A DNA stretch of 6,983 nt from Paracoccaceae bacterium (GCA_003511785.1 DOIS01000052.1:1-6983), one strand, 5' to 3'. Numbered from the stretch's first letter, positions 1 to 5,772 are shown. Program-made: numbers and translations. Notes: generated by a model from the sequence alone, not told the origin.

Positions 1-2
1 TG

Positions 3-1154
3 CTCGATGAAATCGACAAGATGGGGCAGGATTTCCGTGGTGATCCGGCTTCGGGCATGCTTGAGGTGCTGGACCCGGAACAGAACAGCACGTTCATGGA
101 CCACTACCTTGAGGTCGAATATGACCTGTCGAACGTGATGTTCCTGACCACGTCGAACAGCTACAACATGCCGGGCCCGCTTCTGGACCGGATGGAGATC
201 ATCCCGCTCTCGGGCTATACCGAGGACGAGAAGCGCGAGATCGCCAAACAGCACCTGGTCAGCAAGCAGATCAAGAACCACGGTCTGAAGGACAAGGAGT
301 TCAAGCTCACCGACGAGGCGCTGACCGCGATCATCCGCACCTATACCCGCGAGGCGGGGGTGCGGAACCTCGAGCGCGAGATCGCCAAGATTTGCCGCAA
401 GGCGCTGACCCGCATCGTCAAGAAGGAGGACGAGGCGATCACCGTCACGCCCGACAATCTCGACGATTTCCTGGGCGTGCCGAAATACCGCTTCGGCCTG
501 GCCGAGAAGGAGGACCAGATCGGCGTCGTGACCGGGCTGGCCTATACCTCGGTGGGCGGCGAGCTGTTGCAGATCGAGGCCCTGCGCCTGCCCGGCAAGG
601 GCCGTATGAAGACCACCGGCAAGCTGGGCGACGTGATGAAGGAATCGATCGAGGCGGCGTCGAGTTACGTCCGCTCGGTGGGGCCCAAGATCGGGGTCAA
701 GCCGCCGCGCTTCGAGAAATGGGACATCCACGTCCACGTCCCCGAGGGCGCCACGCCCAAGGACGGGCCGAGCGCGGGCTTGGCGATGGTCACCTCGATC
801 GTGTCGGTGCTGACCCAGATCCCGGTCCGCAAGGACGTGGCCATGACCGGTGAGGTCACGCTGCGCGGCAATGCGCTGGCCATCGGCGGGCTGAAGGAGA
901 AGCTGCTGGCCGCGTTGCGCGGCGGCATCAAGACGGTGCTGATCCCCGAGGAGAACGAGAAGGACCTCCCCGAGATCCCCGACAACGTGAAGGAGGGGCT
1001 GACCATCATCCCCGTCAAGCACGTCTCCGAGGTGCTGCAACACGCCCTGGTGCGCCAGCCCGAGCCGGTGGAATGGGACGAGGCCGCCGAAGAGGAGGCC
1101 GCCGCCGCCGCGCTGGCCAAGGGCGAGGACAAGACCGGCGCCACCGCGCACTGA
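3..1154 (+). CDS. lon: Lon ATP-dependent protease, C-terminal half (5' end outside window)
   Basis: Lon is a cytoplasmic AAA+ serine protease that unfolds and degrades misfolded and regulatory proteins. The reading frame is open from the left edge, so the N-terminal substrate-binding domain and Walker A are missing. Seen in order: Walker B (LLDEIDK, nt 3-20), the sensor-1 region (FLTTSNSYN), the arginine-finger region ([10 protein letters not shown]), sensor 2 (GVRNLERE, about nt 358-381), then the protease domain with DGPSAGLAM. The catalytic Ser codon is 771-773. The partner Lys is in [10 protein letters not shown], codon 900-902; the 43-residue Ser-Lys spacing equals that of E. coli Lon (S679/K722). 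The protein ends in an acidic, Ala-rich tail of about 28 residues beyond the usual end of the domain. A strong terminator follows, so lon is probably the last gene of its transcript. Lon next to a HU gene is a common bacterial arrangement. Confidence 0.98.
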   Translation, partial: LDEIDKMGQDFRGDPASGMLEVLDPEQNSTFMDHYLEVEYDLSNVMFLTTSNSYNMPGPLLDRMEIIPLSGYTEDEKREIAKQHLVSKQIKNHGLKDKEFKLTDEALTAIIRTYTREAGVRNLEREIAKICRKALTRIVKKEDEAITVTPDNLDDFLGVPKYRFGLAEKEDQIGVVTGLAYTSVGGELLQIEALRLPGKGRMKTTGKLGDVMKESIEAASSYVRSVGPKIGVKPPRFEKWDIHVHVPEGATPKDGPSAGLAMVTSIVSVLTQIPVRKDVAMTGEVTLRGNALAIGGLKEKLLAALRGGIKTVLIPEENEKDLPEIPDNVKEGLTIIPVKHVSEVLQHALVRQPEPVEWDEAAEEEAAAAALAKGEDKTGATAH

Positions 1155-1177
1155 ACGCTGTGTGTCAAGGATGAGAG

Positions 1178-1204
1178 GGGCGGGCCTGCGGGTCCGCCCT
1201 TTTT
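1178..1204 (+). terminator. Rho-independent terminator of lon
   Basis: A 9-bp stem (GGGCGGGCC at 1178-1186 pairing with GGTCCGCCC at 1191-1199, one G-T pair) closes a TGCG tetraloop and is followed directly by five T (1200-1204). It begins 24 nt after the lon stop and separates lon from the HU gene. Confidence 0.93.
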
Positions 1205-1260
1205 CGTGGCATGAAGGTCGCGACCGGGTGCGGGACGATGCGCCACGCTGGCCAGAGGGT

Positions 1261-1281
1261 GCGAAACCCGCTAGGTTTCGC
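1261..1281. promoter_or_regulatory. Perfect 8-bp inverted repeat upstream of the HU gene
   Basis: GCGAAACC (1261-1268) and GGTTTCGC (1274-1281) are exact inverted repeats around a 5-nt spacer (CGCTA). The element ends 29 nt before the HU start codon and 14 nt before its Shine-Dalgarno. It has no T-run, so it is not a terminator. It could be a DNA operator or a 5'-UTR hairpin controlling HU expression; the sequence does not decide between these. Confidence 0.5.
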
Positions 1282-1310
1282 GCAGGCAGGACCATAAAGG
1301 AGCAAAACCC

Positions 1311-1787
1311 ATGGCAACGAGCACGACCAAGCGCAGCACGACCGCGCGCAAGACGACGACGACCCGGGCCGCGACGACCAAGACCGCGACAGCCAAGGCT
1401 ACCCCGCGCACCGCTACCCCGGCCAAGCCTCCGGTGCCCAAGGTGGTGCAGATGTCGGAGCCGCAGGTTTCGGCCCCCGAGATGAAGAAGAAAGAGCTGA
1501 TCGACACGGTGGTGGAGCGCTCGGGCATCAAGAAGAAGGACGCCAAACCCGTGGTCGAGGCGATGCTGGCCGTGCTGGGCGAGGCCATCGGCGACGGGCG
1601 CGAGTTGAACCTGCAACCGCTTGGCAAGCTGCGCATCAACCGCAGCGAGGAGAAATCGAACGGCCGCGTGATCGTCTGCAAGCTGCGCCAGTCCAAGCCG
1701 ACGGAGACACCGCCCAGGGACGCTCTTGCGACGCCCTCGGAAAAACCGGCCAAAGACCCTCTTGCGAAGCCCGACGATGAGATGTAA
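1311..1787 (+). CDS. HU-family DNA-binding protein with basic N-terminal tail
   Basis: A 158-residue nucleoid-associated protein candidate. Residues 1-57 are a low-complexity tail rich in Thr, Ala, Lys, Arg and Pro, resembling histone H1 tails. Residues 58-127 align with the HU fold: the helical dimerisation part (KKKELIDTVVERSGI, then DAKPVVEAMLAVLGEAI) and the start of the beta sheet (ELNLQPLGKLRI, where ordinary HU has a GFGTF-type motif). The HU arm appears much shortened, and the Asn-Pro tip motif that normally kinks DNA is absent. Residues 128-158 form a Pro/Lys/Asp tail. The start is supported by AAAGGAG at 1296-1302, 8 nt upstream. Total length is well above the usual 90 or so residues of HU. 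It probably binds DNA non-specifically, perhaps through its tail. The family call is firm; its role relative to ordinary HU is inference. tRNA-Val(CAC) begins 13 nt after the stop, with no terminator between. Confidence 0.9.
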   Translation: MATSTTKRSTTARKTTTTRAATTKTATAKATPRTATPAKPPVPKVVQMSEPQVSAPEMKKKELIDTVVERSGIKKKDAKPVVEAMLAVLGEAIGDGRELNLQPLGKLRINRSEEKSNGRVIVCKLRQSKPTETPPRDALATPSEKPAKDPLAKPDDEM

Positions 1788-1800
1788 TACCCCGCCTCAC

Positions 1801-1875
1801 GGGTGATTAGCTCAGTGGTAGAGCGCTTCGTTCACATCGAAGATGTCAGAAGTTCGAATCTTCTATCACCCACCA
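1801..1875 (+). tRNA. tRNA-Val (anticodon CAC)
   Basis: A full cloverleaf can be folded by eye. The acceptor stem GGGTGAT/ATCACCC (1801-1807 with 1865-1871) is perfect. The D stem is GCTC/GAGC, the anticodon stem CTTCG/CGAAG (1826-1830 with 1838-1842), and the loop TTCACAT gives anticodon CAC at 1833-1835, reading GUG. The T arm is AGAAG-TTCGAAT-CTTCT. Discriminator A1872 and CCA 1873-1875 are encoded. It lies 13 nt after the HU stop with no terminator or promoter visible between, so it may be released from the HU transcript by processing. Confidence 0.97.
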
Positions 1876-2056
1876 TTTTCTCCGGCGTTTCAATCGGATA
1901 CTCCCCGCCAGTCGGGCTGAGGGACGGACGTTTGGTTGCCACGGTGCGATCCGCGCGGGCAATCGAATCCCGTATCTTTCATCGCCGCGTGAAGGCGGCG
2001 AGCCGGGTGCTGGACAGCCTGGCCTTCGCCCCTCCGCATCGCGAACGGACCGCCAG
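1876..2056. other. Intergenic gap, tRNA-Val(CAC) to first phosphatase
   Basis: 181 bp with no supportable gene. The only clear structure is a 7-bp perfect hairpin, TCGCCGC (1982-1988) with GCGGCGA (1995-2001), around the loop GTGAAG. No T-run follows, so it is not a classical terminator. Open reading frames across the gap start inside the tRNA or run antisense to the phosphatase and show no recognisable protein. Confidence 0.5.
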
Positions 2057-2635
2057 ATGACCCATCCCACCCTTTACCTGTTGCGCCACGGTCAAACCGA
2101 CTGGAACCGCGACCGCCGCATCCAGGGCCAGCGCGAGTCGCGGCTCACCGACCTGGGCCGGGAGCAGGCCAGCGCGCAGGGGCGCATCCTGGCCGGGCTG
2201 GGCCTTCCGCCGGGCACCCGTGCTTTCGTCAGCCCGCTGTGGCGCACCCGCGAGACAGCCGAGCTGGCGCTTGCCCCGGCGGGCCTGGTGCCGATCTTCG
2301 ACGACCGGCTGAAAGAGGTCGGCATGGGGGTTTGGGAAGGGCGCATGTGGGCCGATCTGCTGGCCGAGCGCGGCGCCTCCGAGACCGACATCTTCGATCT
2401 CTGCCTCACCGCGCCCGGGGGCGAGGACATCGCCGCGATGACGACGCGGATCGGCGCCTTCATCGACGAGCTGCGGGGCCTGACCGACCCGGTCGTCGTG
2501 GTTTCGCACGGCATCGCGCTTTGCGTGCTGCGTGGCCTTTTGCGCGGGCTCGACCACGCCGAATTGGCGGCACTGGACCGTCCGCAGGGCGTGGTGATCG
2601 AACTCGAGGCGGGGGCCGAGCGCCTGCTCAGCTGA
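2057..2635 (+). CDS. Histidine phosphatase family protein (phosphoglycerate mutase-like), copy 1
   Basis: A 192-residue protein of the histidine phosphatase superfamily, which transfers phosphate through a phospho-histidine. Seen: the N-terminal catalytic LLRHGQTDWN with R10-H11-G12; VSPLWRTRET with R63; the general-acid Glu E87 within LKEVGMGVWEG; APGGED (120-124); and the second catalytic histidine in VVVSHG (H151). All expected active-site residues are present and the length is normal for the branch that includes cobC/gpmB-like phosphatases. Substrate cannot be told from sequence; a small phosphomonoester is likely. The start lies just before the RHG strand, as usual for the family, but has only a weak purine stretch (GGAC) upstream. 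Its stop overlaps the stop of the minus-strand MaoC gene by 8 bp (2628-2635). A paralogue lies 576 bp further on. Confidence 0.92.
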   Translation: MTHPTLYLLRHGQTDWNRDRRIQGQRESRLTDLGREQASAQGRILAGLGLPPGTRAFVSPLWRTRETAELALAPAGLVPIFDDRLKEVGMGVWEGRMWADLLAERGASETDIFDLCLTAPGGEDIAAMTTRIGAFIDELRGLTDPVVVVSHGIALCVLRGLLRGLDHAELAALDRPQGVVIELEAGAERLLS

Positions 2636-3094
2636 GCCGCAACAGGTAGGTCTGGTCGCCCTCGACCACGCAAACCCCGTCCTGGTTGTGGATGGTCATG
2701 GCCAGCGTCATCGTGCCGGTGGTCTCGCGCCGCTCCAGCGCGGTGATCTCGAAGGCCGGGTAGAGCATGTCGCCGCAATAGACCGGCGCGAGAAACCGGC
2801 TGGATTGCGAGATGAAGCCGATCAGCGCCTCGCCCATCTCATGCGCCGCGGACTGGCCCCGATCGCCGCCTGGATCAGCGTCTGATACCCGTGCGCCATC
2901 AACTCGGGGTGGCCCAGCCGCTCCTGATAGGCGCGGTCGTAATGGATCGGGTGGTTGTCGCCGCTGGCGGCCTGGAAGGCGGCGAACACGCCCTCGGTCA
3001 TGGTGCGCGAGGGGGCGCGAAAGACCTCGCCAATCTCGAACTGGTCGAACCGGTGCGGCGCGTGGGTCACATGGGCGGCGGGGTCGAAGGGCAT
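2628..3094 (-). pseudogene. MaoC-family (hot-dog) dehydratase, one-base frameshift
   Basis: MaoC-like hydratases add or remove water on acyl-CoA-type substrates. Reading from 3094, the first 81 or so residues give a good N-terminal half, including the signature SGDNHPIHYD with likely catalytic D46 and H51, then ELMAHGYQTLIQAAIG. That frame stops at 2822. The C-terminal half continues in another frame (AAHEMGEALIGFISQSSRFL, then the hot-dog strand region PVYCGDMLYPAFEI) to a stop at 2628. One extra base restores about 155 residues, the normal length. The obvious place is the CCCC run at 2857-2860 (GGGG on the coding strand): a fifth G reads IGGQSAAHEMGEAL. The start has GAGG about 10 nt upstream. 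Both halves look well conserved, so the lesion is recent or a sequencing error. The catalytic residues lie before the break, but the truncated product would lack half the fold. Confidence 0.85.
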
Positions 3095-3211
3095 TGCAAA
3101 GGTCCTCGGTTGTGCGGGCGGCGCGTCGCGGGCTATTGCGGCCCGGGCGTGCGCCGCGCCATCCTGCCCCTGCGCGCCGGGGCCATGCAAGCCCCGCCAC
3201 GAGGAGCGACC
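3095..3211. other. Divergent intergenic region between MaoC gene and second phosphatase
   Basis: 117 bp that must hold the start signals for both divergent genes. On - the MaoC Shine-Dalgarno (GAGG) is visible. On + GAGGAG at 3201-3206 precedes the phosphatase. A small hairpin, CGGGGC (3178-3183) with GCCCCG (3191-3196), sits just before that ribosome-binding site. I cannot identify convincing -35/-10 boxes on either strand. Confidence 0.4.
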
Positions 3212-3799
3212 ATGCGAGACCTGCCCGAGCTTCTGATCCTGCGCCATGGCGAAACCGCCTGGAACCGCGCGGGCCGCCTTCAAGGGCGGTTCGACAGCCC
3301 GCTCACCGAGGCCGGCCGGGCCCAGGCGGCGGCGCAGAACCGGCTCCTGCATGAGGCGGGGGCGTTCGGGCGGGCCTGGCATGTCTCGCCCCAGCGCCGC
3401 GCGCGCGAGACCGCGCGGATCGCCGCCAAGGGGCTGGCGCCCGTGATGCACAGCGACCCGCGCCTGGCCGAGATCGGGCTGGGTGACTGGGCCGGGCGCC
3501 CGCGCGCAGAGCTGGCCGCCGCGCATCCCGCGCTTTTCGCTCCGGAGGCCTCACCGCTGGGCTGGTATGACCACGCGCCCGGCGGCGAGGGTCTGGCAGC
3601 CCTGGCCGAACGGCTGACCGATTTCCTGGAAGGCTTGCGCGCGCCGTCCGTGGTCGTCACCCACGGCATCACCAGCCGCGTGCTCCGCTGCCTGGCGCTG
3701 GGCCGTCCGGTGGCCGATTTCGGCGATATGCCGGGCGGGCAGGGGGTGATCTACCGCGTGGCGGAGGGGCGGCAGGAGCGGCTGGCCCCGGCGCCCTGA
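3212..3799 (+). CDS. Histidine phosphatase family protein (phosphoglycerate mutase-like), copy 2
   Basis: A 195-residue paralogue of the phosphatase at 2057. Catalytic landmarks: LLILRHGETAWN with R11-H12-G13, HVSPQRRARET with R63, Glu E87 in LAEIGLGDWAG, APGGEG (123-127), and the second histidine H151 in VVVTHG. The active site is complete. The start at 3212 is chosen because GAGGAG (3201-3206) lies 5 nt upstream and because the RHG strand begins within ten residues. The frame is open upstream to 2891, but that stretch is antisense to the MaoC gene and has no family similarity. The middle differs from copy 1 (more Ala/Arg-rich helices around AELAAAHPALFAPEA), so the two are diverged paralogues and probably differ in substrate. 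The substrate is unknown. tRNA-Val(TAC) begins 56 nt after the stop. Confidence 0.92.
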   Translation: MRDLPELLILRHGETAWNRAGRLQGRFDSPLTEAGRAQAAAQNRLLHEAGAFGRAWHVSPQRRARETARIAAKGLAPVMHSDPRLAEIGLGDWAGRPRAELAAAHPALFAPEASPLGWYDHAPGGEGLAALAERLTDFLEGLRAPSVVVTHGITSRVLRCLALGRPVADFGDMPGGQGVIYRVAEGRQERLAPAP

Positions 3800-3816
3800 C
3801 CACCGCGCTTTGCCCC

Positions 3817-3843
3817 TTGCGCCTTGCCGGGGGCTTGTCTAAA
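3817..3843 (+). promoter_or_regulatory. Possible promoter of tRNA-Val(TAC)
   Basis: A TTGC-type -35 candidate (TTGCGC, 3817-3822) and TCTAAA (3838-3843) are separated by 15 bp and end 12 nt before the tRNA. TTGC recurs at 3810, 3817 and 3824 in 7-nt steps, so the exact -35 box is uncertain. The spacing is short and the -10 match weak, so this is a tentative call. Confidence 0.3.
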
Positions 3844-3855
3844 CCGCACGGGCGC

Positions 3856-3931
<76 letters not shown>

Positions 3932-4008
3932 TCCAACCCTTTGATAAATATGACTCCGGCGCCGCAAGAGCGCCGAAACACGAAGAGTCCGAGGTTCATG
4001 GAACCTAC

Positions 4009-4284
4009 ATGGATGTCGTGGGCGGCGCGGAACCGCGCGCGATGATCGCCGCGCTGCTCTTCCTGACCGCGCTTCTTGGGTTGGTTCTGTCGAACACCGC
4101 CTCTGCCGGGCCTGTGGCGCCCATTGCCGTCTCGGCGGCCGAAGCGCTGGCCATCTCGCCTTATCCGCTGGCGATTGGCGTGCTCTTTGGCGCATCGGCG
4201 GCCTTTTCGCCCCCGATATCAACGCCGGTGGTGACCCTCGTCGTGACGCCGGGCGGCTATCGCTTCGCGGACTTTCTCAAGCTC
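4009..4284 (+). pseudogene. SLC13-type anion transporter fragment (internal/C-terminal part)
   Basis: This frame reads a recognisable piece of a divalent-anion:Na+ symporter (SLC13 / CitT-like permease). It has a hydrophobic helix (MIAALLFLTALLGLVLSN) running into the conserved SNTAS region, then VAPIAVSAAEAL, a second membrane segment with GASAAFSPPISTPV (the family's conserved TP/S motif), and TPGGYRFADFLKL, which usually precedes the last helices. About 90 residues are left of a protein normally longer than 400. The N-terminal helices are missing and similarity ends abruptly at about nt 4284. The frame then runs 24 unrelated codons to a stop at 4356. The ATG at 4009 is only a convenient left limit; I see no convincing ribosome-binding site. 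It lies 77 bp downstream of tRNA-Val(TAC). I read it as a dead fragment left by deletion or recombination. Confidence 0.7.
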
Positions 4285-4459
4285 TTCCGCCGCGATCCAG
4301 GCGCCGGAGGCGCAGATCCGGGGTTGCGGCGGTCAGTCGCCGGTGTGGAACACTGAAGCGGCGGGGCATTTCCTTTGGTGCATGAAGGGCAATAACGAGC
4401 AGTTCACCTCGTTCGAAAACCAGAAGCGCACCGCGGCCCCGGAGGCCTGCCGCAAATGA
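4283..4459 (+). pseudogene. Tail of a small Cys/Trp-containing protein, joined to the transporter fragment
   Basis: In the frame +1 to the transporter fragment, 58 codons before the TGA at 4457-4459 contain an ordered pattern: RGCGGQSPVWN, then GHFLWCMKGNN, then a Lys/Arg-rich stretch and a last Cys three residues from the end. The arrangement C-(x)n-W-(x)n-H-x3-WC-(x)n-C resembles the short cysteine-containing tail found in many alphaproteobacterial exported proteins of unknown function; that link is from memory and not certain. There is no start codon, signal peptide or ribosome-binding site for this frame in the window, since the 5' part is replaced by the transporter fragment. It therefore looks like a second gene remnant, not an expressed protein. 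Confidence 0.4.
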
Positions 4460-4467
4460 GCCCGGAC

Positions 4468-4488
4468 CCGTCATCGTGGCCGTGACGG
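4468..4488. repeat. Dyad CCGTCA-N9-TGACGG, copy 1
   Basis: Perfect 6-bp arms (4468-4473 and 4483-4488) around a 9-nt spacer. The same arms and spacer length recur at 4547-4567 with a different spacer sequence, which points to a protein-binding dyad and not a simple duplication. Confidence 0.55.
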
Positions 4489-4546
4489 ATGCCCCGCGCC
4501 GGACCCGGGGCGGGGCGCGGAAGGCGGGCGAATTTTTGCGCCGAAT

Positions 4547-4567
4547 CCGTCAAACGCCGCTTGACGG
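4547..4567. promoter_or_regulatory. Dyad CCGTCA-N9-TGACGG, copy 2, overlapping the -35 box
   Basis: Here the dyad extends to 7-bp arms (CCGTCAA 4547-4553, TTGACGG 4561-4567). The right arm contains the likely -35 hexamer TTGACG of the tRNA-Asp promoter, so a protein bound here would compete with or contact RNA polymerase. Confidence 0.5.
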
Positions 4568-4589
4568 GGCAGGGGCGGGGACATAATAC
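4561..4589 (+). promoter_or_regulatory. Promoter of the tRNA-Asp genes
   Basis: The -35 box TTGACG (4561-4566) matches the consensus at five of six positions. The -10 region is ACATAATAC: CATAAT (4582-4587) is the best hexamer but with a 15-bp spacer, while TAATAC (4584-4589) gives 17 bp with a poorer match. The element ends about 36 nt before the first tRNA-Asp. Confidence 0.6.
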
Positions 4590-4624
4590 ACCCCAACGTT
4601 TCGGGCGACCGAAGCGGGCAGTGA

Positions 4625-4701
4625 GCGGTTGTAGCTCAGTTGGTTAGAGTACCGGCCTGTCACGCCGGGGGTCGCGGGTTCGAGCCCCGTCAACCGCGCC
4701 A
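4625..4701 (+). tRNA. tRNA-Asp (anticodon GTC), copy 1
   Basis: The acceptor stem GCGGTTG/CAACCGC (4625-4631 with 4691-4697) is perfect. Anticodon stem CCGGC/GCCGG; loop CTGTCAC gives anticodon GTC at 4659-4661. The T arm contains GTTCGAG. Discriminator G4698 and CCA 4699-4701 are encoded. The 77-nt gene is identical to the copy at 4752. Confidence 0.97.
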
Positions 4702-4751
4702 CCGCTGCCAAGCCCCCGGTCCGGGTCAAGGGGCCGCCGAAAAGACGATGC

Positions 4752-4828
4752 GCGGTTGTAGCTCAGTTGGTTAGAGTACCGGCCTGTCACGCCGGGGGTC
4801 GCGGGTTCGAGCCCCGTCAACCGCGCCA
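4752..4828 (+). tRNA. tRNA-Asp (anticodon GTC), copy 2
   Basis: Base-for-base identical to the tRNA at 4625-4701, with anticodon GTC at 4786-4788 and encoded CCA at 4826-4828. The 50-bp spacer between the copies has no visible promoter or terminator, so both are probably made from one transcript. The flanks are unrelated, so identity is confined to the tRNA itself. The following small gene starts only 19 nt after the CCA. Confidence 0.97.
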
Positions 4829-4847
4829 CTTTCGGATAAGGTTTCCC

Positions 4848-5069
4848 ATGTTTTCCTATCTCGACCGGATCTCTTGGCCGCTGGCCGGGATCCTCGCCTT
4901 GACGCTGGGCCTGGCGCCCTTTGTTCCCGAACCGCACATCCTGGAAAAGCTGCGCTGGCTGGTCGCGGGCGCGTTGACGCGACCGCTCGATATGGCCGAC
5001 CTGGTCCTGCATGGGGCACCTTGGCTGCTGGTCGCGGCCAAGGGGGCGCGGGCGGTTTTCAGCCGTTAG
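4848..5069 (+). CDS. Small conserved membrane protein, 73 aa
   Basis: The reading frame is open upstream through the tRNA, but the ATG at 4848 with AAGG at 4838-4841 (6 nt upstream) is the sensible start. The protein has a first hydrophobic segment around residues 9-26 (SWPLAGILALTLGLAPFV), then PEPHILEKLRWLVAGALTRPLDMADLVLHG, and a second hydrophobic stretch (APWLLVAAKGARAVF) with a basic end. This matches a family of short proteins frequent in Rhodobacterales and often labelled 'RND transporter' in automatic annotation. It is far too small to be an RND pump, and its function is unknown. It is probably a two-helix inner-membrane protein. It lies 19 nt behind tRNA-Asp copy 2 and may be read through from the tRNA promoter. 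Its stop faces the rutR stop with a 12-nt gap. Confidence 0.8.
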   Translation: MFSYLDRISWPLAGILALTLGLAPFVPEPHILEKLRWLVAGALTRPLDMADLVLHGAPWLLVAAKGARAVFSR

Positions 5070-5081
5070 CGTGGTTTAGCG

Positions 5082-5738
5082 TCATGTCGGGCCGAGCATC
5101 CGTCGATAGAGCGTGTCCAGGAACTCGGGCGCCGCCTCGAACGGGTCCTCCTCGCCCAGAACGGCGCGCAGTTGCACGTCGAAATCGGCGTAATGCTGGG
5201 TCAGCGACCAGATCGAGAAGATCAGGTGATGCGGGTGCACCGGCGCCAGCCGTCCCGCCTCGGTCCAGCCCTGGATCAGCGCCGCCTTCTCGTCCACCAG
5301 CGCCTTGAGATCGGTCGACAGCACCGCGTGGATGCGCGGGGCGCCCTGCACGATCTCGTTGGCGAAGAAGCGGCTTTCGCGGGGATACGCGCGGCTCATC
5401 TCCAGCTTGCGCCGCACATAGGCCAGGATCTCGTCGAGCGGGTCGCCCTCGGCATCCATTTCGCGCAGCGGGTCCAGCCAAGTGTCCAGCAGCCGCTCCA
5501 GAAGCGCCGCGTGGATCGCCTCCTTTGAGGGGAAGTAGTAAAGCAGGTTGGGCTTGCTGAGGCCCGCCGCCGCGGCGATCTGGTCTACGGTCGCGCCCCG
5601 GAACCCTTGGGCCGAAAACACGTCCAGCGCGGCTTCGAGGATGGCGGCGCGGTTGCGCGCCTGGATTCGGGTGCGTGGTCGGGGCCGGGATTTGCCCTGT
5701 GCCGCTTTTTCGGGCGGGGCTGCTTGGGGATCGGGCAT
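5082..5738 (-). CDS. rutR: RutR-type TetR-family regulator (pyrimidine responsive)
   Basis: RutR of E. coli is a uracil/thymine-sensing repressor that controls pyrimidine use. From the ATG at 5738 the protein has 218 residues: a basic N-terminus, a TetR helix-turn-helix at about 33-79 with SKPNLLYYFPSKEA (61-74), and a C-terminal ligand domain with RRKLEMSRAYPRESRFFANE, DLKALVDEKAALIQGW and IWSLTQHYADF (176-186). These motifs closely parallel E. coli RutR. An ATG 12 codons upstream (5774) gives a 230-residue frame, but a likely -10 box (TATCAT, 5778-5773) lies over that codon, so it would not be in the mRNA. I prefer 5738, with AAGGAA (5756-5751) upstream at a rather long 12-nt spacing. The divergent neighbour is a pyrimidine-breakdown amidase and the RutR palindrome lies between them, so self-control is likely. 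Confidence 0.9.
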   Translation of the reverse strand: MPDPQAAPPEKAAQGKSRPRPRTRIQARNRAAILEAALDVFSAQGFRGATVDQIAAAAGLSKPNLLYYFPSKEAIHAALLERLLDTWLDPLREMDAEGDPLDEILAYVRRKLEMSRAYPRESRFFANEIVQGAPRIHAVLSTDLKALVDEKAALIQGWTEAGRLAPVHPHHLIFSIWSLTQHYADFDVQLRAVLGEEDPFEAAPEFLDTLYRRMLGPT

Positions 5739-5772
5739 CGGCCGGTGCAATTCCTTGACTGATAGGGTCGCC

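Larger units (their letters stand above)
4460..4624. other. Structured intergenic region upstream of the tRNA-Asp pair
   Basis: 165 bp without a gene but rich in dyads. CCGTCA-N9-TGACGG occurs twice (4468-4488 and 4547-4567). A GC hairpin, CCGCGCC (4494-4500) with GGCGCGG (4514-4520), lies between them, followed after 13 nt by a T5 run (4534-4538). The stem is too far from the T-run for a confident terminator. The promoter for the tRNA-Asp genes lies at the right side. Confidence 0.5.

Noticed and set aside
665..1246. 193-codon minus-strand frame antisense to lon
   Set aside because: Ser/Thr/Pro-rich shadow of the lon protease domain with no domain similarity; lon on + is unambiguous.
2891..3211. 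N-terminal extension of the second phosphatase to 2891
   Set aside because: The stretch is antisense to the MaoC gene and has no family similarity. A clear SD and the usual distance to the RHG motif support the start at 3212.
2057..3799. Toxin-antitoxin or defence system made of the phosphatase pair
   Set aside because: Both proteins are ordinary histidine phosphatases with full active sites. Nothing in the context (effector, helicase, nuclease, mobile genes) supports a defence role.
4494..4538. GC hairpin followed by a T5 run as a terminator for the remnants
   Set aside because: The T-run lies 13 nt after the stem, too far for an intrinsic terminator.
4644..5019. Minus-strand frames giving GAVDGARTRDPRRDRPVL-like peptides
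   Set aside because: These are antisense translations of the two tRNA-Asp genes, a well-known false-gene pattern; the repeat reflects the tRNA duplication.
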